This document shows, piece after piece, positions 27,824-37,025 of a stretch of 64,000 nucleotides of DNA. The notes under the pieces were generated by a model, which saw only the letters and a list, made by a program, of their open reading frames with translations, searched no databases and had not been told where the DNA came from. This stretch comes from NORP259 sp041398705 (GTDB lineage Bacteria; Planctomycetota; UBA1135; GCA-002686595), in assembly GCA_041398705.1 (NCBI GenBank), contig JAWKUI010000014.1, positions 1 through 64,000 of the forward strand, read 5' to 3'. The position numbers were made by a program, and so were the translations under genes. Positions within the stretch are counted from its first letter, which is position 1, and each line of letters starts with the position of its first letter.

Positions 27824-29638
27824 CTAGATGATCAACCGCACCCCGCGCAGGTCGGCGACGCGATAGGTCAGGTGGCCGGTGGGGGAGCCGATGAACATCA
27901 GGTTGGTGGGGATGTCCCACTGCTTGGAGAGGTCTTCGATCAGGTCGGGGTTGAAGACGCCGGGGATGGCGACGAATTCGATGTCGATCTCGGGGTAAAC
28001 CTCGTCGAGGAACTTGAGGTGGCCTTCGAGTTTGGGGGGCACGCCTTGGTCCTCGCGGTAGACGTTGACGAACTTGACCCGGTTGGTGTGTTCGTTGTCT
28101 TTGATGTACTGGATGACCTGATTCAGGTTCTGCAGGTTGTCGCCGCGGGTGAAGAAGACGATCTGTTGGGAGCGGATCTTCTCGAGCATCGCGTCGAGTT
28201 GTTTGTCGGTCAGGTGGGCGCGGTAGGCCATGCGGTTCCACCAGGAGGCGGCTTTGGTGTCCTCCTTCTGCAGGGCTTCGCGTTTCTTATGGCGGATCTT
28301 GCCCCGGGCCTCGTCGAGCAGGAAGACGAACGCTTCGAGCAGCTGGGCCCGAGTGAGCATGATCGCCACGACCACGACGGTGGGCACCAAGTACTCGAGG
28401 AAGACCGTCAGGTATTCGCTGTTGAGGCGGGCGTTGCCGAGGATGGCGACCCCCACGGCTCCCAGGGCCACGAGCACGGTGCCGTAGGAGGCCCGTTCGG
28501 GGCGCGGCAGGTTCTTGCGCTTGGACTTGAGCAGCAGGTTGCCGATGGCGAACAGGGCCATGACCGACAAGAAACTCAGGGTGTAGACCGCGGCCAGGGA
28601 TTTGAGGTCGCCCTGGGTAATCAGCAGGACCGAGACCGACAGGAAGAAGAACACCACGATGATCAGCCACGGGGCGCCTTTTGGGGTCTCCTTCAGCAGC
28701 ACGCGCGGCAGGCAGCGGTCGAGCGTCATGCGCTTCACGAGGCCGGTGACGCCGACGTAGCTAGTCAAGGTGGCGCCGCTCAGTACGAGCACCGCGTCGA
28801 TGCTGACCAAAGCAGACAGCCAGTCGCCACTGGCCAACGCGCCCATGTGCGAGAGCAGGTTGTTCTCGTAGGTGTCCCGCACCGCCTGGATCGGAACCAG
28901 GGCCAAAGCGAGGATCGCCATGCCGGGGTTGAGCACGGTGACCGCGAGCCACATGTTGCGCAGGGTTTTCGGGAATACGCCGTCTTCCTGCTCCTCGACG
29001 AAGTTCGCCGAGGACTCGAAGCCCGAAATGCCCAGCATGGCGGCGGAGAAACCGAAGAAGAGCGCCATGCCGATGCCGCCGGGCGTGGGGGTGCGCAGGT
29101 TCTCCCAGAGCACGGCCGGGCCGTGCATGAACAAGGCCACCAAGCCGAGAACCATCAAGAGCCCCATCGACGCCAAGTGGAACAGAAAGATGCCGATGGC
29201 TACCGCGGCGGACTCGGTGATGCCGACGATCGTCAGCAACATGAACACGCCTAGCAGCACGATCGTGGCGGGAATGACGGGGAGTCCATGCCACAGATCG
29301 CCCAGGTAATGCATCGCCTCGTTCGAGGAAATCACTGCCGTCGCCATGTACGAGAGGATCGTCAGGCACGCGGCAATCGATGCGCGGAACTTGCTCGTCG
29401 TATTGAGCAGGGCGTTGTACGCACCCCCGTTGAGGGGCAGGGCTCCGACCACTTCGCCATAGATGCGCCGGAACAAGTACAAGGTGCCGGCCACCAGCAG
29501 TAGGCAGACCGGCGCCCAGCGGCCGGCGTAGGTGATGGCCAGGGCGGAGACGTACAGGCACGACGAAGTGATGTCGTTGCCACAGATGGCGGTGGAGGGC
29601 AGTTCCCCAAGCCGCGCGTGCGGATGCGATTCGCTCAT
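27824..29638 (-). CDS. APC-family amino acid/polyamine permease with cytosolic C-domain
   Basis: A 604-residue membrane transporter with about 12 hydrophobic helices in the first 430 residues. The APC-superfamily entry motif is visible (TAICGNDITSSCLYVSALAI, then GEVVGALPLNGGAYNALLNT). The helix pattern continues through FFGFSAAMLGISGFESSANF, a consensus permease helix. The C-terminal about 130 residues (QQIVFFTRGDNLQNLNQVIQ, GVFNPDLIEDLSKQ, TNLMFIGSPTGH) form a soluble alpha/beta domain resembling universal-stress or regulatory domains found on some APC carriers. The likely role is proton- or sodium-coupled uptake of an amino acid or related solute; the substrate cannot be read. The gene stands alone between convergent and divergent neighbours. 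Confidence 0.85.
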   Translation of the reverse strand: MSESHPHARLGELPSTAICGNDITSSCLYVSALAITYAGRWAPVCLLLVAGTLYLFRRIYGEVVGALPLNGGAYNALLNTTSKFRASIAACLTILSYMATAVISSNEAMHYLGDLWHGLPVIPATIVLLGVFMLLTIVGITESAAVAIGIFLFHLASMGLLMVLGLVALFMHGPAVLWENLRTPTPGGIGMALFFGFSAAMLGISGFESSANFVEEQEDGVFPKTLRNMWLAVTVLNPGMAILALALVPIQAVRDTYENNLLSHMGALASGDWLSALVSIDAVLVLSGATLTSYVGVTGLVKRMTLDRCLPRVLLKETPKGAPWLIIVVFFFLSVSVLLITQGDLKSLAAVYTLSFLSVMALFAIGNLLLKSKRKNLPRPERASYGTVLVALGAVGVAILGNARLNSEYLTVFLEYLVPTVVVVAIMLTRAQLLEAFVFLLDEARGKIRHKKREALQKEDTKAASWWNRMAYRAHLTDKQLDAMLEKIRSQQIVFFTRGDNLQNLNQVIQYIKDNEHTNRVKFVNVYREDQGVPPKLEGHLKFLDEVYPEIDIEFVAIPGVFNPDLIEDLSKQWDIPTNLMFIGSPTGHLTYRVADLRGVRLII

Positions 29639-29853
29639 GACAGGCGCCGGTCCGGCGGTCCGGGCGCAGTCTAGCGAGTGGGCGCCGCGATCCCAGTCGA
29701 TCGGCCCGGACGCGGCCTACAAGGCTGGAATCGGAGGTTGTTTCGCCGGTGCTGGGGCCCGCAGGGGCCGTGCGGGTCCCGGATCCGGCTTCACAATCGG
29801 CCGTGGCGATTCTGGCTCGACTTGCGCGTTGCCGGTCTGCCCCAGATTCCTCC

Positions 29854-31210
29854 ATGCGCTTTCCCCATTGGATGCTCGGGCTGCTCATGTTCTCGGCGGC
29901 GTGATCTAGTTCTTCCGCCTGGGAGAAAAGTCCGGCAGCCTCGAGGGCTCACCACCCAAGGGGCTACCCGGGAGGATGCGGGAGCAAGCGCCGCGGAACC
30001 CCAGGCCCCGGAGGTCCCCGCGCTACGATCCCAGGCGCAACCGAAGCCAGAGGCGGAGGAACGGGTTGAGTCGGGCTCCGATCCGGTCGATGCGCCGGAT
30101 CCGACCGAAACGCATGGCATCGAGGACTATCCTTGTCGCCTCCGGGCCCGGCTCGTGGGCAGCAACGGCCAGCCGCTCGCAGACGTTCCGGTGCAGTTCC
30201 GCCTGGAGACCCGCCGCGACCCCCTCGCAGCCGCCACGCAATTCCAGCTGCGGAAACGCACCGACGCCCAGGGGGTGTTCGAAGCCCCCCTGGCCGTGCC
30301 GATGGGGCACCTCATGCAGCGCTTCGAGCTGCGGGACAAGAGCCGCGACGCCTGGGAGCTCGGGCGTTTCGACCGCATCGCCGAGCCGGGCACGGTCGAC
30401 CTGGGCACGGTCGAATTGCGGCCGTCGCGGGAACGTTTCCCTGGCGTGATCCTGTCGGGCACCGTGCTCGATGGCCGCGGCCAGCCGGTGCCCGGCTTGA
30501 ACGTCTGGCTCGACGTGGCTTCGTTCGAGGGATACACGGACGAGGACCGCGCTTGGGCCAGCCAACCGCAAGTCGTGCTGCAACCCGATGGGCGCTTCGA
30601 GGCGTTTGGGGAAACCACCTCCGGCCGCGGCCAGTTGATCGCGTTTGCCCAGGACTTCGGGCAGGTGATCCTCGACGGAATCGAACTGCCCACGATCGGG
30701 TTGCCGGTCGTCTTGCACCAGCAACTGACTTTCCGTGGCCGGCTGCTGGTTCCGCCCGGGACCCAGGTGCACCAGTATTCGATCTGGTTGCAGCAGGCCG
30801 GCGAGGCGCTCGGTGTCGAGCCGGAGCCGGATGGCCGCTTCGAGGCGGTGGGCAGTGAGATCTCCACCGGACTGCGCGTGACCGCCGGGCCCCTCGGCGT
30901 GGAACTCTACCGCCGCGACTTCGGGCTGGACCCGGCCGAAGAGCGCGAGATCGGTACCATCGATCTGCGGTACGAGTTGTCGTATTCGCGCTGGCGTCTG
31001 CTGGCCGCGGACGGCACGCCTTTGGCGAAACAAGGCGTCTGGATCCAGCTCGATGGAGCGGCGGGGGAGGGGCGCGGCGAAACGGATGAACAGGGTTGGT
31101 TCGACCTGGTGGTGCCTGGCGGAACGGTCGCGGTGTCGCTCACCCCCGATGGCGCGGGCCCGGTGCAGGTCGATCCGAATGCGGAGGGGGGCGAAGTCCG
31201 GTTGCCCTGA
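29854..31210 (+). CDS. Carboxypeptidase-regulatory-like exported protein, 5' frameshift
   Basis: The main frame is open from 29678 to 31210. The domain part begins near 30130 (YPCRLRARLVGSNGQPLADV; SGTVLDGRGQPVPGLNVWLD; DEQGWFDLVVPGGTVAVSL), giving three or more CarboxypepD_reg-type beta modules. The expected signal anchor is not in that frame. ATG 29854 reads MRFPHWMLGLLMFSAA and meets a TGA at 29902; dropping one base near that TGA joins it to DLVLPPGRKVRQPRG in the main frame. The gene therefore probably starts at 29854 with a single-base insertion, real or artefactual. The frame starting at ATG 29678 gives a Cys/Arg-rich N-terminus that looks non-coding. A surface or periplasmic location is inferred. 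Confidence 0.6.
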
Positions 31211-31230
31211 CCGGAGCCGCGTAAGAAATG

Positions 31231-31258
31231 GCGGAGGGTGCCTCCGGGCACCCTCCGC
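31231..31258. terminator. Bidirectional terminator hairpin
   Basis: A perfect 12-bp stem, GCGGAGGGTGCC/GGCACCCTCCGC, with loop TCCG. It lies between convergent genes ending at 31210 and 31296. Confidence 0.8.
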
Positions 31259-31295
31259 GCAAATCCCCCCGTGGCTCGCACGGGTCCGAAACCGA

Positions 31296-32132
31296 TCAGC
31301 GGAGTTCGCCGACGGCCTTGGCTTCATAGGCGGCCTGCTCGAGTTGCAGCTCGGCTTTGGCGCGGCCTTCGTAGTCGATCGACTCCTCGCTGCCCGAGAG
31401 CAGTTCGAGTTCGGCTTCCTGCTGGGTGCGGATGCCTTCCAGGCGACCGGTGATCTGGCTCAGCGAGTGGCTCTCGAAACGCGAGGCCTTCTCGAGCATA
31501 CCTTCGCGTTCCCGCAGCATCTTGAGCAGGTTCTCGTTGCGGCGGATCGAGTCGACCTGACGGTTCAGGTGCTCGAGCTGGGTGTGGTACTGGGCGCGTT
31601 CGGTTTCGAGCTGGCTGAGCACGCCTTCGAAGCGCGCGATCTCCTTTTCGATGTATCCGAGGTCGCGGGCGGCCTCTTGGGCGCGCTGCTCGTGGGTTTG
31701 CACCAGGTTCTGCAGGCGCACTTGACCCGCGCGCTGCTCCTGCACCGGGGCCAATCCATCGCGCAGGCTCGCCATCGCGGCTTGGCCTTGCACGGCATTG
31801 CCCAGGTCGGCCTGCGCCATGGTCACCACGCGCTCGGACACGGCCTGCTCCCAGCGCAGTTTGCGCGCTTCGGATTGCAGCATGCCGAGGTCCTTTTGCA
31901 CCGCTTGGATGCGCTTCGGATATTCGCGCTCGAGGCGCTCGAGCTCGCTGCGCAGGGCGCGCGGATCGTTTTCGTCGCTCTGGATCTGGTCGTGCACGAC
32001 GTTTTGGATGTTGCGGAGCACTTGCCCGGGGCGACCGTGGCCGTGCACTGCCGCCGTGCCGATGGCAACCGCACCGAGCACGATCGCGCCGAAAAATACG
32101 CCTTTGAAGATGCCTTTGATGCAGCAGAACAT
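31296..32132 (-). CDS. Membrane-anchored coiled-coil protein
   Basis: 278 residues from the ATG complementary to 32130-32132. Residues about 1-35 form a Cys-containing hydrophobic anchor (MFCCIKGIFKGVFFGAIVLG). The rest is almost entirely heptad-like coiled coil (ALRSELERLEREYPKRIQAV, YIEKEIARFEGVLSQLETER, QLEHLNRQVDSIRRNENLLK). The architecture is loosely like PspA or other membrane-scaffold coiled coils, without recognisable PspA signatures. It is divergently oriented from the sigma factor at 32308, with 175 bases between them, and could be its target or part of the same signalling set. The function is unknown. Confidence 0.7.
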   Translation of the reverse strand: MFCCIKGIFKGVFFGAIVLGAVAIGTAAVHGHGRPGQVLRNIQNVVHDQIQSDENDPRALRSELERLEREYPKRIQAVQKDLGMLQSEARKLRWEQAVSERVVTMAQADLGNAVQGQAAMASLRDGLAPVQEQRAGQVRLQNLVQTHEQRAQEAARDLGYIEKEIARFEGVLSQLETERAQYHTQLEHLNRQVDSIRRNENLLKMLREREGMLEKASRFESHSLSQITGRLEGIRTQQEAELELLSGSEESIDYEGRAKAELQLEQAAYEAKAVGELR

Positions 32133-32307
32133 GGCTTGGATTCCTTCTCTCGTTGGGGCTGGGCGGCCCTGGGCCGCCTGGGTGGGGCAGGGGGAGCGGT
32201 CCCGCCTGCCCCTGGTTGTTGGGAAACCCGCCGGTCCGATTGCGCCGGTTCCAAAAAAAATCTCCCCGGCGAAGGCAAAGCCCCGGGCCGCGTAGGATGG
32301 AGTCCCC

Positions 32308-33048
32308 ATGCACCCCACCAGCACCCACTTTGTAAAACGCCTGCGCGAGCGCGACTCCCAGGCCTGGTTCGAACTCTGGGAGAACTTCGGCCCCATCCTG
32401 CGCACCCAATTGCAGCGCTGGGGGGCGGGCCGCATCGGCTGGGAGACGGCCCAGGACCTGTCCCAGGAGACCATGAGCGCCCTGGCCCAGGCGATCGACC
32501 GGCATGATCCCAGCCGCGGGGCGCGCTTCTCCACGTGGCTCTTTTCGATCGCCCGCTACACGTTGGGGGACGAGATCGACCGCCGCATGGCCCAGAAACG
32601 GGGGGAGGGGCAGCGGCCGGTGGGCCTGGAGGCCGCGGCCGAGGCCGCCGATGGGGGGGCCGCCCCCGATGCCGCCTACGAACAACAGATCTTCGATGCC
32701 AAGGTCCAAGCGGCCCTGCGCGCGGTGGAACGCGAGGTGGGGTTGTCCGATTTTGAGGTCTTCCGCCAGCGGGTGCTCGAGGGCAAGAGCGGCGTGGAGG
32801 TGGCCGAAGACATGGGACTGTCGACCAGCGCCGTCTCCCGCTGCCTCTCCCGGGTCCGGGAGGCCCTCCGGGGGCACCTGCAGGCGGTTTTCCAGCGATA
32901 TTCGTTCACCAGCGAAGAAGACCAGGAGCTTTCGCGCAACGGGCTCTTGGCCAATCCCAATAAGGAGGGGAACCCCGACTTCGACCTGGCCCTCAGCGAG
33001 ATCTACGCGCGCCTGACCGGCGATTCCGGTGCAGGAGCCGTATCCTGA
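32308..33048 (+). CDS. Sigma-70-family RNA polymerase sigma factor
   Basis: A 246-residue ECF-type sigma factor. Residues about 12-85 are region 2 (DSQAWFELWENFGPILRTQL, TAQDLSQETMSALAQAI, RGARFSTWLFSIARYTLGDE). Residues about 125-190 are region 4 (SDFEVFRQRVLEGKSGVEVA, EDMGLSTSAVSRCLSRVREA). A 55-residue tail follows region 4 (SFTSEEDQELSRNGLL). The linker is acidic and longer than in classical ECF factors. The gene leads a probable three-gene operon: 31 bp to a small membrane protein, then a Ser/Thr kinase. Kinase control of this sigma factor would match ECF types known from Planctomycetes, but that is inference from gene order. Confidence 0.85.
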   Translation: MHPTSTHFVKRLRERDSQAWFELWENFGPILRTQLQRWGAGRIGWETAQDLSQETMSALAQAIDRHDPSRGARFSTWLFSIARYTLGDEIDRRMAQKRGEGQRPVGLEAAAEAADGGAAPDAAYEQQIFDAKVQAALRAVEREVGLSDFEVFRQRVLEGKSGVEVAEDMGLSTSAVSRCLSRVREALRGHLQAVFQRYSFTSEEDQELSRNGLLANPNKEGNPDFDLALSEIYARLTGDSGAGAVS

Positions 33049-33079
33049 AGGGGGGCCCGGTCCCAACCGCGAGCCAGCC

Positions 33080-33601
33080 ATGATCCCCCAGACCTACATT
33101 CCGCCCGCACCCGACTACGCGACCCCGTCCACGCCCTCCCCGGTGTCCCAGCAGGACAGCGAGTATGGCAAGCAGGTTTTCCAGGTAGTCCCGGACGGCA
33201 AGGGGGGGCACACCCTGATCGAGACCCGCAAAGGCGAGCCTGTGTCCACTGCGCAGGCGTATGTGGATGGTCTGTCGGAGATTCTCGCGAAGTACGGGGC
33301 TCCGGGAGGGAAGGCGGAGGTCCAGCAGGTTCCGGCGCGCTACCTCGACTATCCAGTTCAGGCCACGATCCACGGGAGCGAGTGGTCCCTCGTAGCCAAG
33401 TCGTTGCTGGCGGCCCTCATCATCTACATCGGCTTCCGCATCGTGGCGGGTGTCATCGGCGGCATCTTCCAGTTGATTGGCTCCCTGATGCGTGGCGCCT
33501 GGTGGCTCGTCCGCTTGCCCTTTCGCGTCGTAGGCCATGTGCTTGGCGCGGTGGTCCGGGGACCCCGGCGCGCCGCCCGCTCGATGCGCTACGCGGGCTG
33601 A
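33080..33601 (+). CDS. Small membrane protein between sigma factor and kinase
   Basis: 173 residues from ATG 33080. The N-terminal half is soluble and proline-rich (MIPQTYIPPAPDYATPSTPS), followed by a short alpha/beta stretch (FQVVPDGKGGHTLIETRKGE). At about 110-135 a strong membrane helix (SLLAALIIYIGFRIVAGVIG) leads into a basic amphipathic tail (RLPFRVVGHVLGAVVRGPRR). It follows the sigma factor by 31 bp, and the kinase frame begins around its stop. It might be the membrane partner in the sigma-kinase pathway. I know no family for it. Confidence 0.65.
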   Translation: MIPQTYIPPAPDYATPSTPSPVSQQDSEYGKQVFQVVPDGKGGHTLIETRKGEPVSTAQAYVDGLSEILAKYGAPGGKAEVQQVPARYLDYPVQATIHGSEWSLVAKSLLAALIIYIGFRIVAGVIGGIFQLIGSLMRGAWWLVRLPFRVVGHVLGAVVRGPRRAARSMRYAG

Positions 33602-33687
33602 CGGATGAGCGCGGGCATGGCCGTACCTATACGGCCTTCGCTGACTCCTTCAACAGCGAAACCACCCGGCACCTGAAGCAAGAGCAC

Positions 33688-35505
33688 ATGCGCCACGTGC
33701 AGAAGAAGATGCGCAAGATGGGCGTGCGCATGCAGGTGTTCAGCGACAACCTGGGTCGCAAGTTGGCGGCCTGCGGCATGCCCGGCGAGACCGAAGCCGC
33801 AACGCCGCCCCCGCGTCCGACGAAGGGCAACACCGGTCGCTTCGGATGGCCGACCCCGCCGCCGCGCCGCGGCGAGCGCCCCGAGTTCAACGGCTATCGC
33901 GTGCTCGACGAGCTGCCCCGCGGCGGCAGCGGCGCGTACCTGTACCTGGCCGAACCCCGCAGCGAGCACAAGCGCAGCATGCGCGAACGCGGCGTCGAAC
34001 TGCCCGACCGCGTGGTGATCAAGTCGTTCTCCGTGCAGAGCGGCGCCCACGTGAGCGGCATCCTGCGCGAAGGCCGGGCCCTCGACGCGGCCAAACGCCT
34101 GGGCCAGGTGCTCGAGCACGAAGCCAGCGGCGACGGACTGTACTACGTGATGCCCTTTGTGCCGGGCGTCACGCTCGACGAATTCATGGAGCGCCTGCAC
34201 GGTCAGCATCCCGATCCGCACGACGGCCGTGCGCTTTCGAAGGGCGATCTGCAGCGCGTGCTGGCGCTGACCCTCGACCTGACCCACGAACTCGAGCGGT
34301 TCCACGGCCAAGGTTTGTGGCACAAGGACATCAAACCCGGCAACCTGATCGTCGACGGCAACCGCATGCACGTGGTGGATCTGGGTCTGCTCACGCCGCT
34401 CGCGTCGGCGCTGACCCTGACTACCCACGGTACCGAGTACTACCGCGACCCGGAGATGGTGCGCCTCGCCATGCGCGGCACCCAGGTGCGCGACGTGGAC
34501 GCGGCCAAGTTCGACATCTACTCCGCCGGTGCGGTGCTGTTTTCGATGCTCGAGGGGACCTTCCCGGCCCACGGCAACCTCTCGCGCCTCAGCCGCCCGG
34601 TGCCCCCGGCGGTGGCTTGGGTCGTGCGCCGTGCCATGAGCGAACACGCCTCGCGGTACGCGAGCGCGGCCGAGATGAGCCGCGACGTGGCGTTCCTGTT
34701 GGACCAGCGGGATCTCTCCGCGGTCAAGCCGCACCACCTGCCGTCCTCGAGTGGCGAGCCGATGCCGATGCCGATGCCGGCCGAAGCGGCCGCTACGGTG
34801 GCGCCTGCGGCGTTCGCGGCGGCGCCCGAGAGTTTCGAGCCCCAGCCCACCGGTTGGAAGGCCCGCCGCGCCGAACGCCGCGCGCAACGCACGCAACGCC
34901 GCGAGGAACGCAAGGCGAAGGTCGGTACCGGGCGTCGCTGGTTCGCCACCACCGTGGCGGCTGGCTTGGTGGCGTTTGGCGCGACGATGGTGGCCTCCGA
35001 GTCGAACCGCGCGGCCAACGCCAGTCGGCAACGCATGGAAAGCCGCTACGACCGGGAAGTCGCGCGCAAGCAGCGTGAGGCGGCCGCCCAGTTGGCCGTC
35101 CGGAATCTGAAGCTCGACGATCGCGCCACCGCCTTGGCCGAGCGCGTCAAGCAGGAGAGCCCCCTGCCGATCCTGACCAACGTTCTGCTGAGCGGTCCTT
35201 CGGGCCAGGATGGCGAAGCCCTGCACAACCGGATCGAAGCGGCGTTCGCGTTGAACAACATGCGGCTGATCGGCAGCGTGGATTCCGCCCTGGACGGCAG
35301 CGACCTGGAGCTGACCGCCGGCTGGCAACGCCTGCTCGGCGCCCAGAACCTAGACAGCCTGCCTTCGGAGGCCCAAGTGGCCTCGCTGCTCGAAGGGTTC
35401 CCCAGCGCCGATCTCATCGTGCACTACCCCGGCGATGTCGAGTCCGAACCGGTGCTCTACTACAACCGCAGCAAGGTGGAGGCCCAGGCCGCCAGCCACC
35501 AGTAA
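33688..35505 (+). CDS. Hanks-type Ser/Thr protein kinase with C-terminal TM segment
   Basis: 605 residues from ATG 33688. The upstream frame (back to 33598) looks coding but contains no ATG or GTG, so the true start may be a rarer codon. The kinase domain spans about 68-345: glycine loop LPRGGSGAYLYLA, VAIK lysine K112 (VVIKSF), helix-C Glu128, catalytic loop HKDIKPGN (Asp214, Asn219), metal motif DLG in place of DFG (Asp231), and activation segment GTEYYRDPE. A Met-Pro/Ala-rich linker and a very basic stretch follow (ARRAERRAQRTQRREERKAK). Then come one TM helix near 430 (WFATTVAAGLVAFGATMVAS) and an extracytoplasmic domain of about 160 residues that could sense a signal. It is the last gene of the sigma operon. 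Confidence 0.88.
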   Translation: MRHVQKKMRKMGVRMQVFSDNLGRKLAACGMPGETEAATPPPRPTKGNTGRFGWPTPPPRRGERPEFNGYRVLDELPRGGSGAYLYLAEPRSEHKRSMRERGVELPDRVVIKSFSVQSGAHVSGILREGRALDAAKRLGQVLEHEASGDGLYYVMPFVPGVTLDEFMERLHGQHPDPHDGRALSKGDLQRVLALTLDLTHELERFHGQGLWHKDIKPGNLIVDGNRMHVVDLGLLTPLASALTLTTHGTEYYRDPEMVRLAMRGTQVRDVDAAKFDIYSAGAVLFSMLEGTFPAHGNLSRLSRPVPPAVAWVVRRAMSEHASRYASAAEMSRDVAFLLDQRDLSAVKPHHLPSSSGEPMPMPMPAEAAATVAPAAFAAAPESFEPQPTGWKARRAERRAQRTQRREERKAKVGTGRRWFATTVAAGLVAFGATMVASESNRAANASRQRMESRYDREVARKQREAAAQLAVRNLKLDDRATALAERVKQESPLPILTNVLLSGPSGQDGEALHNRIEAAFALNNMRLIGSVDSALDGSDLELTAGWQRLLGAQNLDSLPSEAQVASLLEGFPSADLIVHYPGDVESEPVLYYNRSKVEAQAASHQ

Positions 35506-35525
35506 GCCCTGCGCACTCCGTCTCT

Positions 35526-35561
35526 GCGCGCCCCACGGCCCTTGCCGGCCGTGGGGCGCGC
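35526..35561 (+). terminator. Terminator of the sigma-kinase operon
   Basis: A perfect 15-bp stem, GCGCGCCCCACGGCC/GGCCGTGGGGCGCGC, with loop CTTGCC, 20 bases after the kinase stop. Confidence 0.8.
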
Positions 35562-35669
35562 GTCGTAGGTGCGGACCGAGGAACAAACGCCTCGGCGGGA
35601 CACCGGCGGCAGGGGAGACTGGCGCGGCTTGGGATTTCCGCCCCCGGACACTAGCATGCGCCCCGCACC

Positions 35670-36959
35670 GTGATCGGCCTCCTCAAGCAGCGCTCCTTCG
35701 GAGCCTTCACCGCCTCCATGTTCCTGGGGGCCTTCAACGACAACGCCTTCAAGGTGCTCGTGTTGTTCCTCGTGGCGTCGCTGGCGAAGGGCGAGGGCCT
35801 GCCTTGGGTGGCCGACAGTTATCTCGCCCAGGAGTTTGGCCAGGGACTGCCGCAGATGCTGTTTGCCCTGCCGTTCGTCCTGCTCGGGCCCCTGACGGGC
35901 ACCCTGGCCGACCGCGTGTCGAAGACGAGCATCATCCGGGCCGCCAACGCCATCGAGATCGGCGTGATGGGCCTGGCCCTGATCGCCTTTTTTGCGCACA
36001 GCTACGAAGGGTTGCTGTTGACGCTTTTCCTGATGGGCGCCCAGAGCGCGCTCTTCGGGCCGGCCAAGTACGGCATCATCAAGGAGCTCGTGGGGGAGTC
36101 CGACCTCGCGGGCGGCAACTCGATCATCCAATCTTTCACCATGCTCGCCATCCTGGGCGGCACGGTGGCGGGGGGCATGCTCGCGCAATACAGCGGCGCC
36201 AACCTCTGGCAGGCGGGTATCGTCTACGTGGTGCTGGCGGCCGCGGGCTGGTTCTTGTCGCTGAAGGTGCGTTTGACTCCCGCCTACGATCCCGCGCGCG
36301 AATGGAACTGGAATCCAGTGCGCAGTCTGTTCGGCCATTGGCGTAACACGGGCCGGGACCGGGTCCTGAAGCTCGCGGTTGTCTCGAGCAGCTTCTATTA
36401 CATGGTCGCTTCGCTGCTCGTGCAGATCGTGCTCGCCTACGGCACGTGGCTCGGCCTGTCCGAATCGGGCACCGCGAAACTGCCCGCCTTGTCCGCCGCA
36501 GGCGTGATCCTCGGCTCCTGGACGGCCGGGCGCATCTGCGGCGACCATGTGGTCGGCAAGCTGATTCCAGCGGGGCTCTTGGTCTTCGCAGCTTCCGCTG
36601 GTTTCGTGCTGCTGCAGCCCCATTCGGTCTGGTTCCTCGGGCTCTCCCTCTTGGGCATGGGCGTCGGTTCCGGCTGGTTTACCGTGCCGATCCGCTGCCT
36701 GATCCAAGGCCGCCCCAAGGAAACCCAACGGGGTTCGATCCAAGGCCTCGCCGAAGTCATGGACTTCATCGGCATCCTGCTGGCCGGCGCGGTGTTCCTT
36801 CTGCTCGACAAGGGCTTGCACCTCACCCCGCCGCAGATGTTCGCCGTCGCCGGCGGTTTGGTGGGCAGCTACAGCCTGTTGACCCTGCCGATGGGCAAGG
36901 TGCATTCGCCCATGCGCACCGCCGAAGAGCGGGCCGGTGAGGTCGAAACCGAAGGCTGA
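35670..36959 (+). CDS. MFS transporter, LplT-like lysophospholipid carrier type
   Basis: 429 residues from GTG 35670, with about 12 hydrophobic helices. The N-terminal SFGAFTASMFLGAFNDNAFK matches the signature of LplT and the related MFS group, in which LplT flips lysophospholipids across the inner membrane for re-acylation. Other family features are LLGPLTGTLADRVSK (the MFS loop 2-3 motif), ALFGPAKYGIIKELV, GGNSIIQSF, and a late VPIRCLIQGRPKETQRG. No acyltransferase (Aas/PlsC) domain is attached or adjacent, although in many genomes this carrier type is fused or adjacent to one. The substrate is therefore a family-level inference. Confidence 0.8.
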   Translation: MIGLLKQRSFGAFTASMFLGAFNDNAFKVLVLFLVASLAKGEGLPWVADSYLAQEFGQGLPQMLFALPFVLLGPLTGTLADRVSKTSIIRAANAIEIGVMGLALIAFFAHSYEGLLLTLFLMGAQSALFGPAKYGIIKELVGESDLAGGNSIIQSFTMLAILGGTVAGGMLAQYSGANLWQAGIVYVVLAAAGWFLSLKVRLTPAYDPAREWNWNPVRSLFGHWRNTGRDRVLKLAVVSSSFYYMVASLLVQIVLAYGTWLGLSESGTAKLPALSAAGVILGSWTAGRICGDHVVGKLIPAGLLVFAASAGFVLLQPHSVWFLGLSLLGMGVGSGWFTVPIRCLIQGRPKETQRGSIQGLAEVMDFIGILLAGAVFLLLDKGLHLTPPQMFAVAGGLVGSYSLLTLPMGKVHSPMRTAEERAGEVETEG

Positions 36960-37025
36960 GAGTGGCGAGCGGGCCGCTCGGGGGAAATCCCACCCGATGC
37001 TGGAGCCCACAGCACCCTGCGCCGA

